A stretch of DNA of 64,000 nucleotides from Streptomyces alanosinicus (GCF_014650595.1 NZ_BMVG01000003.1:248001-312000), one strand, 5' to 3'; positions 48,147-57,448 are shown, counted from the first letter of the stretch. Numbers and translations are program-made. The notes: generated from the sequence alone by a model not told the origin.

Positions 48147-49481
48147 ATGAGCACGACCACTACCGAGGCGCTCTCGGCCACCACGCTGCTGCGGTTCGCC
48201 ACCGCCGGCTCCGTCGACGACGGCAAGTCCACGCTGGTCGGGCGGCTGCTGCACGACTCCAAGTCGGTCCTCGCCGACCAGCTGGAGGCCGTGGAGCGGG
48301 CCTCCGCGAGCCGCGGCCAGGACGCACCGGACCTCGCGCTGCTCACCGACGGCCTGCGCGCCGAGCGGGAGCAGGGCATCACGATCGACGTGGCCTACCG
48401 CTACTTCGCCACGCCCCGCCGCCGCTTCATCCTGGCCGACACGCCCGGCCATGTGCAGTACACCCGGAACATGGTCACCGGTGCCTCCACCGCCGAGCTG
48501 ACCGTGATCCTCGTCGACGCCCGCAACGGCGTGGTCGAGCAGACCCGTCGGCACGCGGCGATCGCGGCCCTGCTGCGCGTCCCGCACGTCGTCCTCGCCG
48601 TCAACAAGATGGACCTCGCCGGGTACGAGGAGGAGGTGTTCGCCGCGATCGCGGAGGAGTTCACGGCGTACGCGACCGAGCTGGGCGTCCCCGAGGTCAC
48701 CGCGATCCCGATCTCGGCGCTCGTCGGCGACAACGTGGTGGAGCCGAGCGCGAACATGGACTGGTACGGCGGCCCGACCGTCCTGGAGCACCTGGAGACG
48801 GTGCCGGTCAGCCACGACCTGGCACACTGCCACGCCCGGCTGCCCGTGCAGTACGTGATCCGGCCGCAGACCGCCGAGCACCCCGACTACCGGGGCTACG
48901 CGGGCCAGATCGCGGCGGGCACGTTCCGCGTCGGCGATCCGGTCACGGTGCTGCCGTCCGGTCGTACGACGACGATCTCGGGCATCGACCTGCTGGGTGA
49001 GCCGGTCGACACGGCCTGGACGACCCAGTCGGTGACCGTGCTGCTCACGGACGACATCGACGTCTCGCGCGGCGATCTGATCGTGCCGACGAAGGACGCG
49101 CCCGCCACCACGCAGGACGTGGAGGCCACCGTCTGCCATGTCGCCGACGCCGCGCTGACCGTCGGCCACCGGGTGCTGCTCAAGCACGGCACCCGCACGG
49201 TCAAGGCGATCGTGAAGGACATCCCGTCCCGGCTGACGCTGGACGACCTGTCCCTGCATCCGCACCCCGGACAGCTCGTCGCCAACGACATCGGCCGGGT
49301 GAAGATCCGTACCGCCGAGCCGCTGCCGGTCGACTCCTACGCCGACTCCCGCCGCACGGGCTCCTTCATCCTGATCGACCCGGCCGACGGCACGACGCTG
49401 ACCGCGGGCATGGTCGGCGAGTCGTTCGCCGCGCCCGCGCCGGTCAAGGACGCGGCCGACGACGACGGCTGGGACTTCTGA
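48147..49481 (+). CDS. cysN: Sulfate adenylyltransferase subunit 1 (GTPase)
   Basis: A 444-residue GTPase of the EF-Tu class. The G1 loop is GSVDDGKSTLVG, G2/G3 show GITIDVAYRYF and DTPGHVQYTRNM, G4 is VNKMDLAGYEEE. Two beta-barrel domains complete it. GTP hydrolysis drives APS formation by CysD. It has no fused CysC kinase, consistent with the separate cysC. A small ORF with a late Cys codon follows two bases after its stop. Confidence 0.97.
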   Translation: MSTTTTEALSATTLLRFATAGSVDDGKSTLVGRLLHDSKSVLADQLEAVERASASRGQDAPDLALLTDGLRAEREQGITIDVAYRYFATPRRRFILADTPGHVQYTRNMVTGASTAELTVILVDARNGVVEQTRRHAAIAALLRVPHVVLAVNKMDLAGYEEEVFAAIAEEFTAYATELGVPEVTAIPISALVGDNVVEPSANMDWYGGPTVLEHLETVPVSHDLAHCHARLPVQYVIRPQTAEHPDYRGYAGQIAAGTFRVGDPVTVLPSGRTTTISGIDLLGEPVDTAWTTQSVTVLLTDDIDVSRGDLIVPTKDAPATTQDVEATVCHVADAALTVGHRVLLKHGTRTVKAIVKDIPSRLTLDDLSLHPHPGQLVANDIGRVKIRTAEPLPVDSYADSRRTGSFILIDPADGTTLTAGMVGESFAAPAPVKDAADDDGWDF

Positions 49482-49483
49482 AC

Positions 49484-49588
49484 ATGAACCCGACCGACGC
49501 CTATTCGACGTTCGCCAAGGAGGGCGGCCGCATCGGCAGCGGTGTCCTCGGCAGCGGGCAGGGCGGGGTCGCGCGATGTGTGCGCTGA
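49484..49588 (+). CDS. Small ORF with late Cys codon upstream of sulfonate transporter
   Basis: A 34-codon ORF from ATG 49484, MNPTDAYSTFAKEGGRIGSG, ending ARCVR before TGA 49586-49588. It directly follows cysN and lies 127 bases before the transporter lipoprotein gene. Like the first leader ORF, it has a Cys codon close to the stop (TGT GTG CGC TGA). The sequence around the stop can fold as GTGCGC/GCGCAC. No RBS stands out because it overlaps the end of cysN. A second leader peptide is possible but not proved. Confidence 0.4.
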   Translation: MNPTDAYSTFAKEGGRIGSGVLGSGQGGVARCVR

Positions 49589-49715
49589 CGTACGCGCACC
49601 GCTTGCGCGCCCTCACCCCCCACCCGACGTCCCGGCTGCGACGAAAACCCTTGCCGAACACCCGGCCACGACCTGAAAGACCGTGACCGCCGGGCCAACG
49701 AGAGGAACACCTCCC

Positions 49716-50822
49716 GTGCCTGCCAACCGCTCCATCCGCCGCGGCCTCGCCGTGGCCGCCGCACTCCCCCTGCTCACGCTCGCAGCTTGCGGCTACGGGT
49801 CCGACGCCAAGAACGACACCTCCGACGCGAAGATCGCGGCCGGCGCCAAGAAGATCGACGGACTGGACTCCGTCAAGATCGGCTACTTCGGCAACCTCAC
49901 GCACGCCACCGCGCTGGTCGGCAACCAGAAGGGCTTCTTCCAGAAGGACCTGGGCGCGACCAAGGCCGACTACCAGCTCTTCAACGCAGGCCCGTCCGAG
50001 ATCGAGGCGCTCAACTCGGGCTCCATCGACATCGGCTGGATCGGCCCGTCCCCGGCGATCAACGGCTTCACGAAGTCGAACGGCAAGAACCTGCGCATCA
50101 TCGGCGGATCGGCCTCGGGCGGCGTGAAGCTGGTCGTCGACCCCAAGAAGATCAAGTCCCTGCAGGACGTCAAGGGCAAGAAGATCGCGACGCCCCAGCT
50201 GGGCAACACGCAGGACGTGGCGTTCCTCAACTGGGTCGCCGAGCAGGGCTGGAAGGTCGACGCGCAGAGCGGCAAGGGTGATGTCTCCGTCGTCCGCACG
50301 GACAACAAGGTGACCCCGGACGCCTTCAAGTCCGGGTCGATCGACGGCGCCTGGGTGCCGGAGCCGACCGCGTCGAAGCTGGTCGCCGAGGGCGGCAAGG
50401 TGCTGCTCGACGAGTCGTCGCTGTGGCCGGACAAGAAGTTCGTGATCACGAACATCATCGTGCGCCAGAGCTTCCTGAAAGAGCACCCGAAGGCCGTCGA
50501 GGCGGTCCTGAAGGCCTCGGTCGAGACCAACAAGTGGATCAACGCCAACCCGGACCAGGCCAAGGCCGCCGCGAACAAGCAGCTGGCGACGGACGCCGGC
50601 AAGGCCCTGCCGGCGAAGGTGCTGGACCCGGCCTGGAAGTCCATCCGGTTCACCGACGACCCGCTGGCCTCGACCCTCAACACCGAGGCACAGCACGCCG
50701 TCAAGGCCGGTCTGCTGGAGAACCCGAAGCTGGACGGCATCTATGACCTCACCCTCCTGAACCAGGTCCTCAAGGCCGAGGGCGAGAACACCGTCAGCGA
50801 CGCCGGTCTCGGCGTCAAGTAA
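49716..50822 (+). CDS. ssuA: Sulfonate ABC transporter substrate-binding lipoprotein
   Basis: A 368-residue lipoprotein. The signal peptide has the lipobox LAACGYG, so it is anchored outside the membrane. The mature protein has the SsuA/TauA/ThiY fold: VKIGYFGNLTHATALVGNQK, LNSGSIDIGWIGPSPAINGF, GKKIATPQLGNTQDVAFLNW and FVITNIIVRQSFLKEHP. It should bind alkanesulfonates or related organosulfur compounds. GTG 49716 follows AGAGGA at nine bases. It is followed by the ATPase and permease genes. Confidence 0.9.
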   Translation: MPANRSIRRGLAVAAALPLLTLAACGYGSDAKNDTSDAKIAAGAKKIDGLDSVKIGYFGNLTHATALVGNQKGFFQKDLGATKADYQLFNAGPSEIEALNSGSIDIGWIGPSPAINGFTKSNGKNLRIIGGSASGGVKLVVDPKKIKSLQDVKGKKIATPQLGNTQDVAFLNWVAEQGWKVDAQSGKGDVSVVRTDNKVTPDAFKSGSIDGAWVPEPTASKLVAEGGKVLLDESSLWPDKKFVITNIIVRQSFLKEHPKAVEAVLKASVETNKWINANPDQAKAAANKQLATDAGKALPAKVLDPAWKSIRFTDDPLASTLNTEAQHAVKAGLLENPKLDGIYDLTLLNQVLKAEGENTVSDAGLGVK

Positions 50823-50858
50823 GTCCCGCAACCGGTGAGTTCCCAGGAGGTGACGACC

Positions 50859-51638
50859 ATGTCCACGACTTTCGCCAAAGCGGCTGAGGCCGTCGAGCAC
50901 GCGGCACGCCTTGAGCACGTCTCCAAGTCCTTCGCGGGACCGGGCGGACAGCAACTGGTCCTGGACGACATCAGCCTCGATGTCGCCCCGGGCGAGTTCG
51001 TCACCCTCCTGGGGGCCTCGGGCTGCGGCAAGTCGACCCTGCTGAACCTGGTGGCGGGGCTGGACAAGCCCTCCGCCGGCAGCATCACGACCCAGGGGCG
51101 GCCGGCTCTGATGTTCCAGGAGCACGCCCTGTTCCCGTGGCTGACCGCGGGCAAGAACATCGAACTCGCCCTGAAGCTGCGGGGCGTCGCCAAGCCCGAG
51201 CGGCGGGAGCGGGCCGAACGGCTGCTGGAACTGGTGCGGCTGCAGGGCGCGTACGGCAAGCGGGTGCACGAGCTGTCCGGCGGTATGCGCCAGCGCGTGG
51301 CCATGGCCCGCGCCCTCGCCCAGGACAGCCAACTGCTCCTGATGGACGAGCCGTTCGCGGCCCTGGACGCCATCACCCGTGATCTGCTGCACGACGAACT
51401 GACCCGGATCTGGGCGGAGACGGGCGTGTCGGTGCTGTTCGTCACGCACAACGTGCGCGAGGCGGTACGGCTCGCGCAGCGGGTCGTGCTGCTGTCGTCC
51501 CGGCCGGGCCGGATAGCGCGCGAGTGGCGGGTGGACATCCCGCAGCCCCGGCGCATCGAGGACGCGCCGGTCGCCGAACTGTCCCTGGAGATCACTGAAG
51601 TACTGCGTGGGGAGATCCGCCGCCATGGCCAGCACTGA
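50859..51638 (+). CDS. ssuB: Sulfonate ABC transporter ATP-binding protein
   Basis: A 259-residue ABC ATPase with Walker A GASGCGKST (52-60), signature LSGGMRQRVAMARAL, Walker B LLLMDEPFAALD and the switch His in VTHNVREAVRLAQ. It energises import of the compound bound by the lipoprotein. ATG 50859 has CAGGAGG. Its end overlaps the permease start by 14 bases, so the two are cotranslated. Confidence 0.94.
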   Translation: MSTTFAKAAEAVEHAARLEHVSKSFAGPGGQQLVLDDISLDVAPGEFVTLLGASGCGKSTLLNLVAGLDKPSAGSITTQGRPALMFQEHALFPWLTAGKNIELALKLRGVAKPERRERAERLLELVRLQGAYGKRVHELSGGMRQRVAMARALAQDSQLLLMDEPFAALDAITRDLLHDELTRIWAETGVSVLFVTHNVREAVRLAQRVVLLSSRPGRIAREWRVDIPQPRRIEDAPVAELSLEITEVLRGEIRRHGQH

Positions 51639-52530
51639 CACGGCGAAGACCGTCCTCGGCAAAGCCGGGAGCATCGAGGCCGGGAGCGTCGAGGCGGGCC
51701 TGGACGCCCTGGAGACCACCGTCACCTCCCGGGCCTCGTTCCGGCAGACCTTCACCGCCAAGATCCTGCCGCCGCTGGTCGCCACGGCGGTGGTGCTGCT
51801 GGTGTGGCAGGCGCTGATCTCCTTCAAGATCGTCGACGATCCGACGAAGCTGCCCTCGCCCGCCGACGTCGGCAACGAGTTCAAGGACGCCTGGCTGCAG
51901 GGCACACTGTTCGACTACATCTGGACCTCCGTCTCGCGCGGTCTGCTGGGCTTCCTGTTCGCGCTGGCCATCGGCACTCCGCTGGGGCTGGTGGTGGCCC
52001 GGGTGAGGTTCGTGCGCGCGGCCATCGGCCCGGTCCTGTCCGGTCTGCAGTCGCTGCCGTCGGTGGCCTGGGTCCCGCCCGCGGTGATCTGGCTGGGCCT
52101 GAACAACTCGATGATGTACGCGGTGATCCTGCTCGGCGCGGTGCCGTCCATCGCCAACGGTCTGGTGTCCGGCATCGACCAGGTGCCGCCGCTGTTCCTG
52201 CGGGCGGGCCGCACCCTGGGCGCGACCGGGCTGAAGGGCGCCTGGCACATCGTGCTGCCGGCCGCGCTGCCGGGCTATCTGGCCGGGCTCAAGCAGGGCT
52301 GGGCGTTCTCCTGGCGCTCACTGATGGCCGCGGAGATCATCGCTTCCTCCCCCGACCTGGGCATCGGTCTGGGCGCGCTGCTGGAGAACGGCCGCAACGC
52401 CAGCTCCATGGCGGCGGTGTTCGAGGCGATCTTCCTGATCCTGTTCGTCGGTATCGCCATCGACCTGCTGATCTTCAGCCCGCTGGAGCGGTGGGTGCTG
52501 CGCAGCCGCGGTCTGCTGGTGAAGGGCTGA
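51625..52530 (+). CDS. ssuC: Sulfonate ABC transporter permease
   Basis: A 301-residue membrane protein with about six transmembrane segments. An EAA-type cytoplasmic loop is present (RAGRTLGATGLKGAWHIVLP), as expected for contact with the ATPase. LQSLPSVAWVPPAVIWLGL and FSWRSLMAAEIIASSPDLG are typical of SsuC/TauC. It works as a dimer with the preceding ATPase. ATG 51625 has GGGGAG upstream. The chelatase gene begins nine bases after its stop. Confidence 0.93.
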   Translation: MASTDTAKTVLGKAGSIEAGSVEAGLDALETTVTSRASFRQTFTAKILPPLVATAVVLLVWQALISFKIVDDPTKLPSPADVGNEFKDAWLQGTLFDYIWTSVSRGLLGFLFALAIGTPLGLVVARVRFVRAAIGPVLSGLQSLPSVAWVPPAVIWLGLNNSMMYAVILLGAVPSIANGLVSGIDQVPPLFLRAGRTLGATGLKGAWHIVLPAALPGYLAGLKQGWAFSWRSLMAAEIIASSPDLGIGLGALLENGRNASSMAAVFEAIFLILFVGIAIDLLIFSPLERWVLRSRGLLVKG

Positions 52531-52538
52531 GGCACACC

Positions 52539-53285
52539 ATGCACCGTCCGGTCCGCCCCGTCCTCGTGGTCGTCGCGCACGGCAGCCGTGATCCGCGGCA
52601 TGCCGCGACCGTGCACGCCCTGGTGGAGCGGGTGCGGTCGCTGCGGCCGGGGCTGCGGGTGGAGACCGGTTTCCTCGACTTCAACGTCCCGTCCGTGCAC
52701 GGGGTGCTGGAGTCGCTGGCGGCGGAGGGGGTGCGCGACGTCGTCGCCCTGCCGCTGCTGCTGACCCGTGCCTTCCACGCCAAGGCCGACATCCCCGCCG
52801 TGCTGCGCGAGGCACCGGCACGGCTGCGGATCCGGCAGGCGGATGTGCTCGGCCCGTCGCCGCTGCTGCTGTCGGCGCTGGAGCGGCGGCTGTACGAGGC
52901 GGGGCTGACGCCCGCCGACAAGTCCTCGACCGGGGTCGTCCTGGCCTCGGCGGGGTCCTCCGACCCGGAGGCGATCGCGGTGATCACCGATATCGCGCGG
53001 GAGTGGTGGCACACCGGTTGGTGCGCCGTGCGGCCCGCGTTCGCCTCCGCATCCCTGCCCCGCACCGAGGACGCCGTGGCCGAGCTGCGCGCCCTCGGCT
53101 GCGAGCGGGTCGCCGTCGCGCCGTATGTCCTGGCCCCCGGTTACCTGCCGGACCGCATCGCGCGGGGCGCGGCCGGGGCGGACGTACTGGCGGACGTGCT
53201 GGGACCCGCGCCGGAGGTGGCGCGGGTGCTCCTGGACCGCTACGACACGGCACGCCGGCCGACGCTGGCGGCGCTGGGCGCCTGA
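52539..53285 (+). CDS. Sirohydrochlorin chelatase-like protein (CbiX family)
   Basis: A 248-residue protein of the CbiX/SirB type with the metal-binding start VLVVVAHGSRDPRHAATVHA, a second domain beginning VVLASAGSSDPEAIAVITDI and VAVAPYVLAPGYLPDRI. It is expected to insert iron into sirohydrochlorin to make siroheme, the cofactor of the sulfite reductase at the head of this operon. The second half lacks the same clear HG motif. ATG 52539 lies close after the permease stop, so it is the last gene of the operon. A two-way terminator follows. Confidence 0.9.
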   Translation: MHRPVRPVLVVVAHGSRDPRHAATVHALVERVRSLRPGLRVETGFLDFNVPSVHGVLESLAAEGVRDVVALPLLLTRAFHAKADIPAVLREAPARLRIRQADVLGPSPLLLSALERRLYEAGLTPADKSSTGVVLASAGSSDPEAIAVITDIAREWWHTGWCAVRPAFASASLPRTEDAVAELRALGCERVAVAPYVLAPGYLPDRIARGAAGADVLADVLGPAPEVARVLLDRYDTARRPTLAALGA

Positions 53286-53294
53286 CCGACCGGG

Positions 53295-53320
53295 CGGAGC
53301 CCCGCGGTGACGGGGCTCCG
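53295..53320. terminator. Bidirectional stem terminator at the end of the sulfur operon
   Basis: CGGAGCCCCG (53295-53304) pairs perfectly with CGGGGCTCCG (53311-53320) over six bases. It separates the plus-strand operon from the convergent small gene ending at 53326. Confidence 0.7.
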
Positions 53321-53325
53321 GTGGG

Positions 53326-53652
53326 TCACAGGTCGAAGGCGTGCGTGAGCTGGCGGGTGAAGTCGAGGCTGCCGGTGCCGGCCCCCGCCGCGATGGCGAT
53401 GTTCTCCAGCGCGGTACGGATCCGGCCCCGGTTGGGCGGCAGACCGTCCTCGGCGGACAGTGCCAACTCGGCCTGGATGACCTCCCCGTACCCGATGATG
53501 CCCGGGTACTCGGCCCGCAGGGCCGCCGTGAGCCGGTCGGCGACGGCCATGAGGGTCTCAAGGTCCGGTGTGCCGCCGTACTTCATGTCGATATGGCCGA
53601 AGTCACCGAAGTTGGCCGGGCCGCCTGTATTGCCGAAGTTGTAGGTGCTCAT
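53326..53652 (-). CDS. Small protein of unknown function
   Basis: A 108-residue protein. A Gly/Asn/Phe-rich start (MSTYNFGNTGGPANFGDFGH) precedes a helical part ending in RGRIRTALENIAIAAGAGTG and DFTRQLTHAFDL. This shape (flexible Gly-rich head, then two helices) resembles small effector-associated proteins I have seen near Streptomyces regulatory or defence genes, but I cannot name a family. ATG 53652 has AAGGA six bases upstream. The same reading frame stays open upstream to 54339. Confidence 0.65.
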   Translation of the reverse strand: MSTYNFGNTGGPANFGDFGHIDMKYGGTPDLETLMAVADRLTAALRAEYPGIIGYGEVIQAELALSAEDGLPPNRGRIRTALENIAIAAGAGTGSLDFTRQLTHAFDL

Positions 53653-54339
53653 GTCCTGTCCTTGCTCGTGGACCCAAAGAGCCTGCGGGTGTGGGGGGTT
53701 CGCTGCGGTTTCGGCACGGGCGGCCTCGGGGGCCGGGTGCGTGCGTGCCGCCCGGGGCGATCGGGCGCCTGTTGCCGAAGACGCCGGGGCTGCTGACGTT
53801 ACCGATGTTGCGGGTGTGTGCGCCGAGAACCTGAACGCCTTGCCGACGCGACCGACACCGATGGACGGCGTCGCGGTCACGGCCAACTTCCCTGTGGGAA
53901 AGGGCTGGTTCATGGCCGTGCTGTCGGCGTACGGCCCGGTGTGGCCGCTCTCGTCGGCACGGCGCCGCAGGTTGGCGTATCCACGCCGGTGCGCGGTGGT
54001 CGCTGCGGCCGGTTCCGCCGGAGGCGCGAACGGCTCGGACGGGCCGGCCGAGCGGGCCACGACGGCACCGATCGGTCCGAAAATCGCCACCCATCCGGGT
54101 GAACGGTGTCCGTTGACCATGGCGCAGGGGCCGTAGAGGAGCGCGATCGGTACGACCGCCACGGGGCGGGCGGGCGTCACGGGGCGGGCGGGCCGACGGC
54201 CGAGGGCCGCACGGCGACGCACGGCCGCGCGCGCGTGCCGAACGCGGGCCAGGAAGCCGACCGCCGGGCGCGGCCGCCGAGGCGCCTCGCCCGCGCGGTA
54301 CCCCGGCAGCGCCGGTAATGGTCTCCCCACCACGCTCAT
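53653..54339 (-). other. Open frame with possible membrane segment upstream of the small protein
   Basis: From ATG 54339, preceded by AGAGGGGG, the minus strand stays open in the frame of the small protein. Codon third positions are G/C rich to about 53900, and the translation includes a hydrophobic stretch VAVVPIALLYGPCAMVNGHR and SPGWVAIFGPIGAVVARS. Nearer the small gene the third-position bias weakens and another frame reads GAHTRNIGNVSSPGVFGNRR with better bias. It may be a real membrane protein fused to or broken before the small protein. Nothing recognisable lies at 54340-54580. Confidence 0.3.
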
Positions 54340-54580
54340 CCGCCCCCTCTACGGCCATCTGCGCGCTTCACCCTAGGGACGCCTCATGCGTTTGTCGCGA
54401 ACTTCGGTGAGCAGTCGTCCCGGAGACCGGACGCGTGGTAGAGGGGCCGCCGGGTCCGGCGCTCCCCTGTGACGTCGGACCGCGGCGGCTCTCCGTTCTG
54501 CGCCTGTCGCGGCCCACGTGTCACACGCTCGGCGGACCGGGCGTACGTGAGGGGCTCTTATCGGCCAACGTGACTCTTGG

Positions 54581-55252
54581 TCAGTCGAAACGGAGGCCGC
54601 CGGTGCGGGTGCGCTTGAGCTCGAACAGATCGGGCTGGCGGGCCAGCACCCGGAAACTGTCGAACAGTTCGGCCGCCTCGGCACCACGCGGAATGGCGCG
54701 CAGCACGGGGCCGAACCACACCGTGCCGTCGACATGCAGGGTCGGCGTGCCCACATAACCGCCGGACTCCGGCTCGGCGCCCGCCTCGTGGCTGCGGCGC
54801 ACCGCGTCGTCGTACGACGGGTCGTCAGCGGCCGCCGACAGGTCGGCGGGCAGGGCGAGTTCGGCCAGCGACTCGGTGATCACCTGGTCGAAGTCCTTGA
54901 TCTCGCGCTCGTGGATCCGGGTGCCGAAAGCGGTGTAGAGGTCGCGCAGCACCGTCGCGCCGTGCCGCTCGGCCGCGGCCACCGCCACCCGCACCGGGCC
55001 GATCGAACGGTCCACCAAGTCCCGGTACCAGTCGGGGAGTTCATTGCCCTCGTTGTGCACGTACAGGCTCATCACCCGGAACCGGAGGTCGAGCGGGCGC
55101 AGTCGCTCGACCTCCAGCAGCCAGCGGGAGGTGATCCAGGCGAAGGGACAGGCCGGGTCGAAGAAGAAGTCGACACGGGTCGGGGCGGGCTCGGTGGAGG
55201 ACTCGCCGGAGGGCTCGGTCGCCGGCTCGGTGGTGGTCTCGCGGTACGTCAT
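54581..55252 (-). CDS. DsbA-family / mycothiol-dependent nitroreductase-like protein
   Basis: A 223-residue protein similar in order to mycobacterial Rv2466c: [79 protein letters not shown] and the end [13 protein letters not shown]. It is a thioredoxin fold with a long helical insertion. The active site is C35-P-F-A38 rather than CPxC, so the resolving cysteine is missing and a monothiol mechanism with mycothiol is likely. ATG 55252 is used; RBS unclear. It precedes the ECF41 gene, in the same orientation. Confidence 0.85.
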   Translation of the reverse strand: MTYRETTTEPATEPSGESSTEPAPTRVDFFFDPACPFAWITSRWLLEVERLRPLDLRFRVMSLYVHNEGNELPDWYRDLVDRSIGPVRVAVAAAERHGATVLRDLYTAFGTRIHEREIKDFDQVITESLAELALPADLSAAADDPSYDDAVRRSHEAGAEPESGGYVGTPTLHVDGTVWFGPVLRAIPRGAEAAELFDSFRVLARQPDLFELKRTRTGGLRFD

Positions 55253-55307
55253 GACAGCGAGACTAGTCACCCGGTGGCACAGTGTCCCGGCCCAATCCTC
55301 CCCTCCC

Positions 55308-56309
55308 TCACTGGTCCACTTCGCCGGACCCGTCGGCTTCCCGGTGCGGTGGGTCCACAACGGCGATCTCCGTGCCGCGCAGCCGCTCCGGCTCCGCCAC
55401 GATGTCGATCCCGGTGATCCGGCCATCCGCGCCGAAGGCGAACGCAAGCACCAGGCGCGGCCGCCCGTACGGCGCCATGACCAGGCCGAACTCGCCGTCC
55501 AGCAGAGCGAGTCCGGTGACCTGGGCGCGGGCCACGGCCGCCATGGCGCCCTGGGCGACGGGCACGGCGCCCCGTACGGTGAGGGGTTCGGGCGTGGGTA
55601 CGACTCGTGCGTCGGCGTGCAGCACCACGTCCGGGTCGAGCAGGGCGAGCAGGGCCGTGAAGTCGCCGCCTCGGGTGGCGGCCAGGAACGCCTCGACGGC
55701 CCGGCGACGCTGTACGGCGGCAGCGGGCGCGGGCGGCCGGCCCTGCACACGGCGGCGGGCCCGGCTGGCCAGCTGGCGGGTGGCGGCCGGGGTCCGCTCG
55801 ACGAGCGGGGCGATCTCCTCGAAGGGCACGGCGAACAGGTCGTGCAGCACGAAGGCGACCCGCTCGGCCGGGCCGAGGGCGTCGAGGACGACCAGCAGCG
55901 CGACCCCGACCTCATCGGCCAGCAGCGCCTCCCGCGCGGGATCACCGGCCTCGGCCGGCAGCGGCGGTGCGTCGCGGGCGTGGTCGTACGCCTTGTCGTA
56001 GGCGTGGTCGTGCGCGTGGTCGTGGTCGTGGGCGTCGAGGAACTCCTCGCGCCGGTTGCGCCGGGCCCGCAGCAGGTTGAGGCAGACCCGGGTGACCACG
56101 GTGGTCAGCCAGCCGGTGACATTGCGCACCTCGTCGAGGTCGGCCTCGCTCGCCCGCAGCCAGGCCTCCTGCAGCGCGTCCTCGGCCTCCGCGGCCGATC
56201 CGAGCAACCGGTAGGCCACGGCGGTCAGATGCGGCCGGTCCGCCTCGAACCGCGCCGCGAGCCGCCGCCCGGCGTCCCCCGTGATGTCGTCCCCCGTGAA
56301 GTCGTCCAC
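55308..56309 (-). CDS. ECF41-type RNA polymerase sigma factor with SnoaL-like C-terminal domain
   Basis: A 333-residue sigma factor. Region 2 is [20 protein letters not shown], region 4 is in [20 protein letters not shown], and the C-terminal 110 residues ([20 protein letters not shown] and later) form the SnoaL-like domain that modulates ECF41 activity in cis. An unusual linker, about residues 92-112, is made of Asp/His/Ala/Tyr repeats. GTG 56309 has GGAGGAGG in front. No carboxymuconolactone-type partner typical of ECF41 stands beside it; the mycothiol-nitroreductase-like gene may be a target. Confidence 0.9.
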   Translation of the reverse strand: MDDFTGDDITGDAGRRLAARFEADRPHLTAVAYRLLGSAAEAEDALQEAWLRASEADLDEVRNVTGWLTTVVTRVCLNLLRARRNRREEFLDAHDHDHAHDHAYDKAYDHARDAPPLPAEAGDPAREALLADEVGVALLVVLDALGPAERVAFVLHDLFAVPFEEIAPLVERTPAATRQLASRARRRVQGRPPAPAAAVQRRRAVEAFLAATRGGDFTALLALLDPDVVLHADARVVPTPEPLTVRGAVPVAQGAMAAVARAQVTGLALLDGEFGLVMAPYGRPRLVLAFAFGADGRITGIDIVAEPERLRGTEIAVVDPPHREADGSGEVDQ

Positions 56310-56404
56310 CGTTCCCCCGTCCTCCTCCCGCACGCCCCGCCCCGAGCGGCTCGCGCGCGTCCGGAGCCACGAAACCCGAATCCCGGCGGAAGATCAATGG
56401 CTGA

Positions 56405-57448
56405 TCAACGGGCCGCGTCCGCCGCCTCGTCCGCCAGGCGTGCCAGTTCCTTGACCGGCATCGAGCCGGCGGCGCGGCGCTCACGCGCGAACCGGTCGGC
56501 GAGCCGCTGGAGCAGTTCGTTCAGCGGGGTCGGTACGCCGTGCAGCCGGCCGAGGAGGACGATCTCGCCGTTGAGATAGTCGGCCTCGATGGTGCCGGTA
56601 CCCCGGGCGAGGGACTGCCAGGAGGAACCGCCGCCGCGCGGCGCCCCGTCCAGCGGCACCAGGGTGACCTTGTCACCGCGGGCCGCGCGCTGTTCCTCGG
56701 CGCTCGTGTGGGCGATGCCGGCCGCGTCGAGCACCGCCTCGCCTTCGGCCCGCACGCGCGCGAGCAGGGCGTGCGCCGCCTCGTCGGCGGCGGGCCCGCA
56801 CACCGCTTCGAAGGCGGTGCCGAGGTTCCAGAGCAGCTTGGCGTACTGCCAGCGGGCGATGTCCGGCACGACCGGCGCCTCGAAGCGGGCGTCCGCCAGG
56901 TCGGCGCCGATCCGGCAGGCGGTGTCATCGGTGCCGTCTGGGTCGTCTGCGCCGTCTGTGCCGTGTGGCAGCCGCCCGAGGTGCAGGATGCCGGTGAGCG
57001 GGGTGCCGGCGGCGGAGACGACGCCCGGTTCCACGAAGGTCGAGGGCAGCCAGACGCAGACGCCGTACACCCGCCGGAAGCGGCGCAGCGCCAGCCGGCC
57101 GCTCTCCATGCCGTTCTGCAGGCACACGAGCGGCAGTCGCTCAGTAGCCGTGCCGCCTCCCGTGACGGGCACCTCGGCCCACGTCTCCAGGGCGGCCACA
57201 GTGTCCTGCGTCTTCACGGCGAGGACGAGGACGTCGTCGGCGCGCAGTGCGCCGAGCGGGCCGGGCCCGTCGACGACGGGCAGCCGGTACGTCAACTCCC
57301 CTTCCGGTACCCGCAGTCGAAGCCCGTGTTCCGCCAGGGCTGTCAGATGCGGGCCGCGGGCCACGAGGACCACCTCGCGCCCGGCCTGGGCCAGCCGCCC
57401 GCCGACGGTTCCGCCGACCGCTCCGGCCCCGATGATGATGTAGCGCAT
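56405..57448 (-). CDS. Ketopantoate reductase-like (PanE/ApbA) protein
   Basis: A 347-residue dehydrogenase with the NADP-binding start MRYIIIGAGAVGGTVGGRLA and VLVLAVKTQDTVAALETW, and the C-terminal helical domain containing YAKLLWNLGTAFEAVCGPA. It may make pantoate for coenzyme A or reduce another 2-keto acid; several paralogues usually exist. ATG 57448 is supported by family length. It lies after the DUF1697 gene in the same direction with a 53-base gap. Confidence 0.88.
   Translation of the reverse strand: MRYIIIGAGAVGGTVGGRLAQAGREVVLVARGPHLTALAEHGLRLRVPEGELTYRLPVVDGPGPLGALRADDVLVLAVKTQDTVAALETWAEVPVTGGGTATERLPLVCLQNGMESGRLALRRFRRVYGVCVWLPSTFVEPGVVSAAGTPLTGILHLGRLPHGTDGADDPDGTDDTACRIGADLADARFEAPVVPDIARWQYAKLLWNLGTAFEAVCGPAADEAAHALLARVRAEGEAVLDAAGIAHTSAEEQRAARGDKVTLVPLDGAPRGGGSSWQSLARGTGTIEADYLNGEIVLLGRLHGVPTPLNELLQRLADRFARERRAAGSMPVKELARLADEAADAAR

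Noticed and set aside
48141..51905. 1254-residue open frame on the minus strand
   Set aside because: Antisense to cysN and the sulfonate transporter genes, which have clear family motifs on the plus strand.
55346..56579. Plus-strand frame opposite the ECF41 and PanE genes
   Set aside because: Shadow frame; the minus-strand proteins have clear domains.
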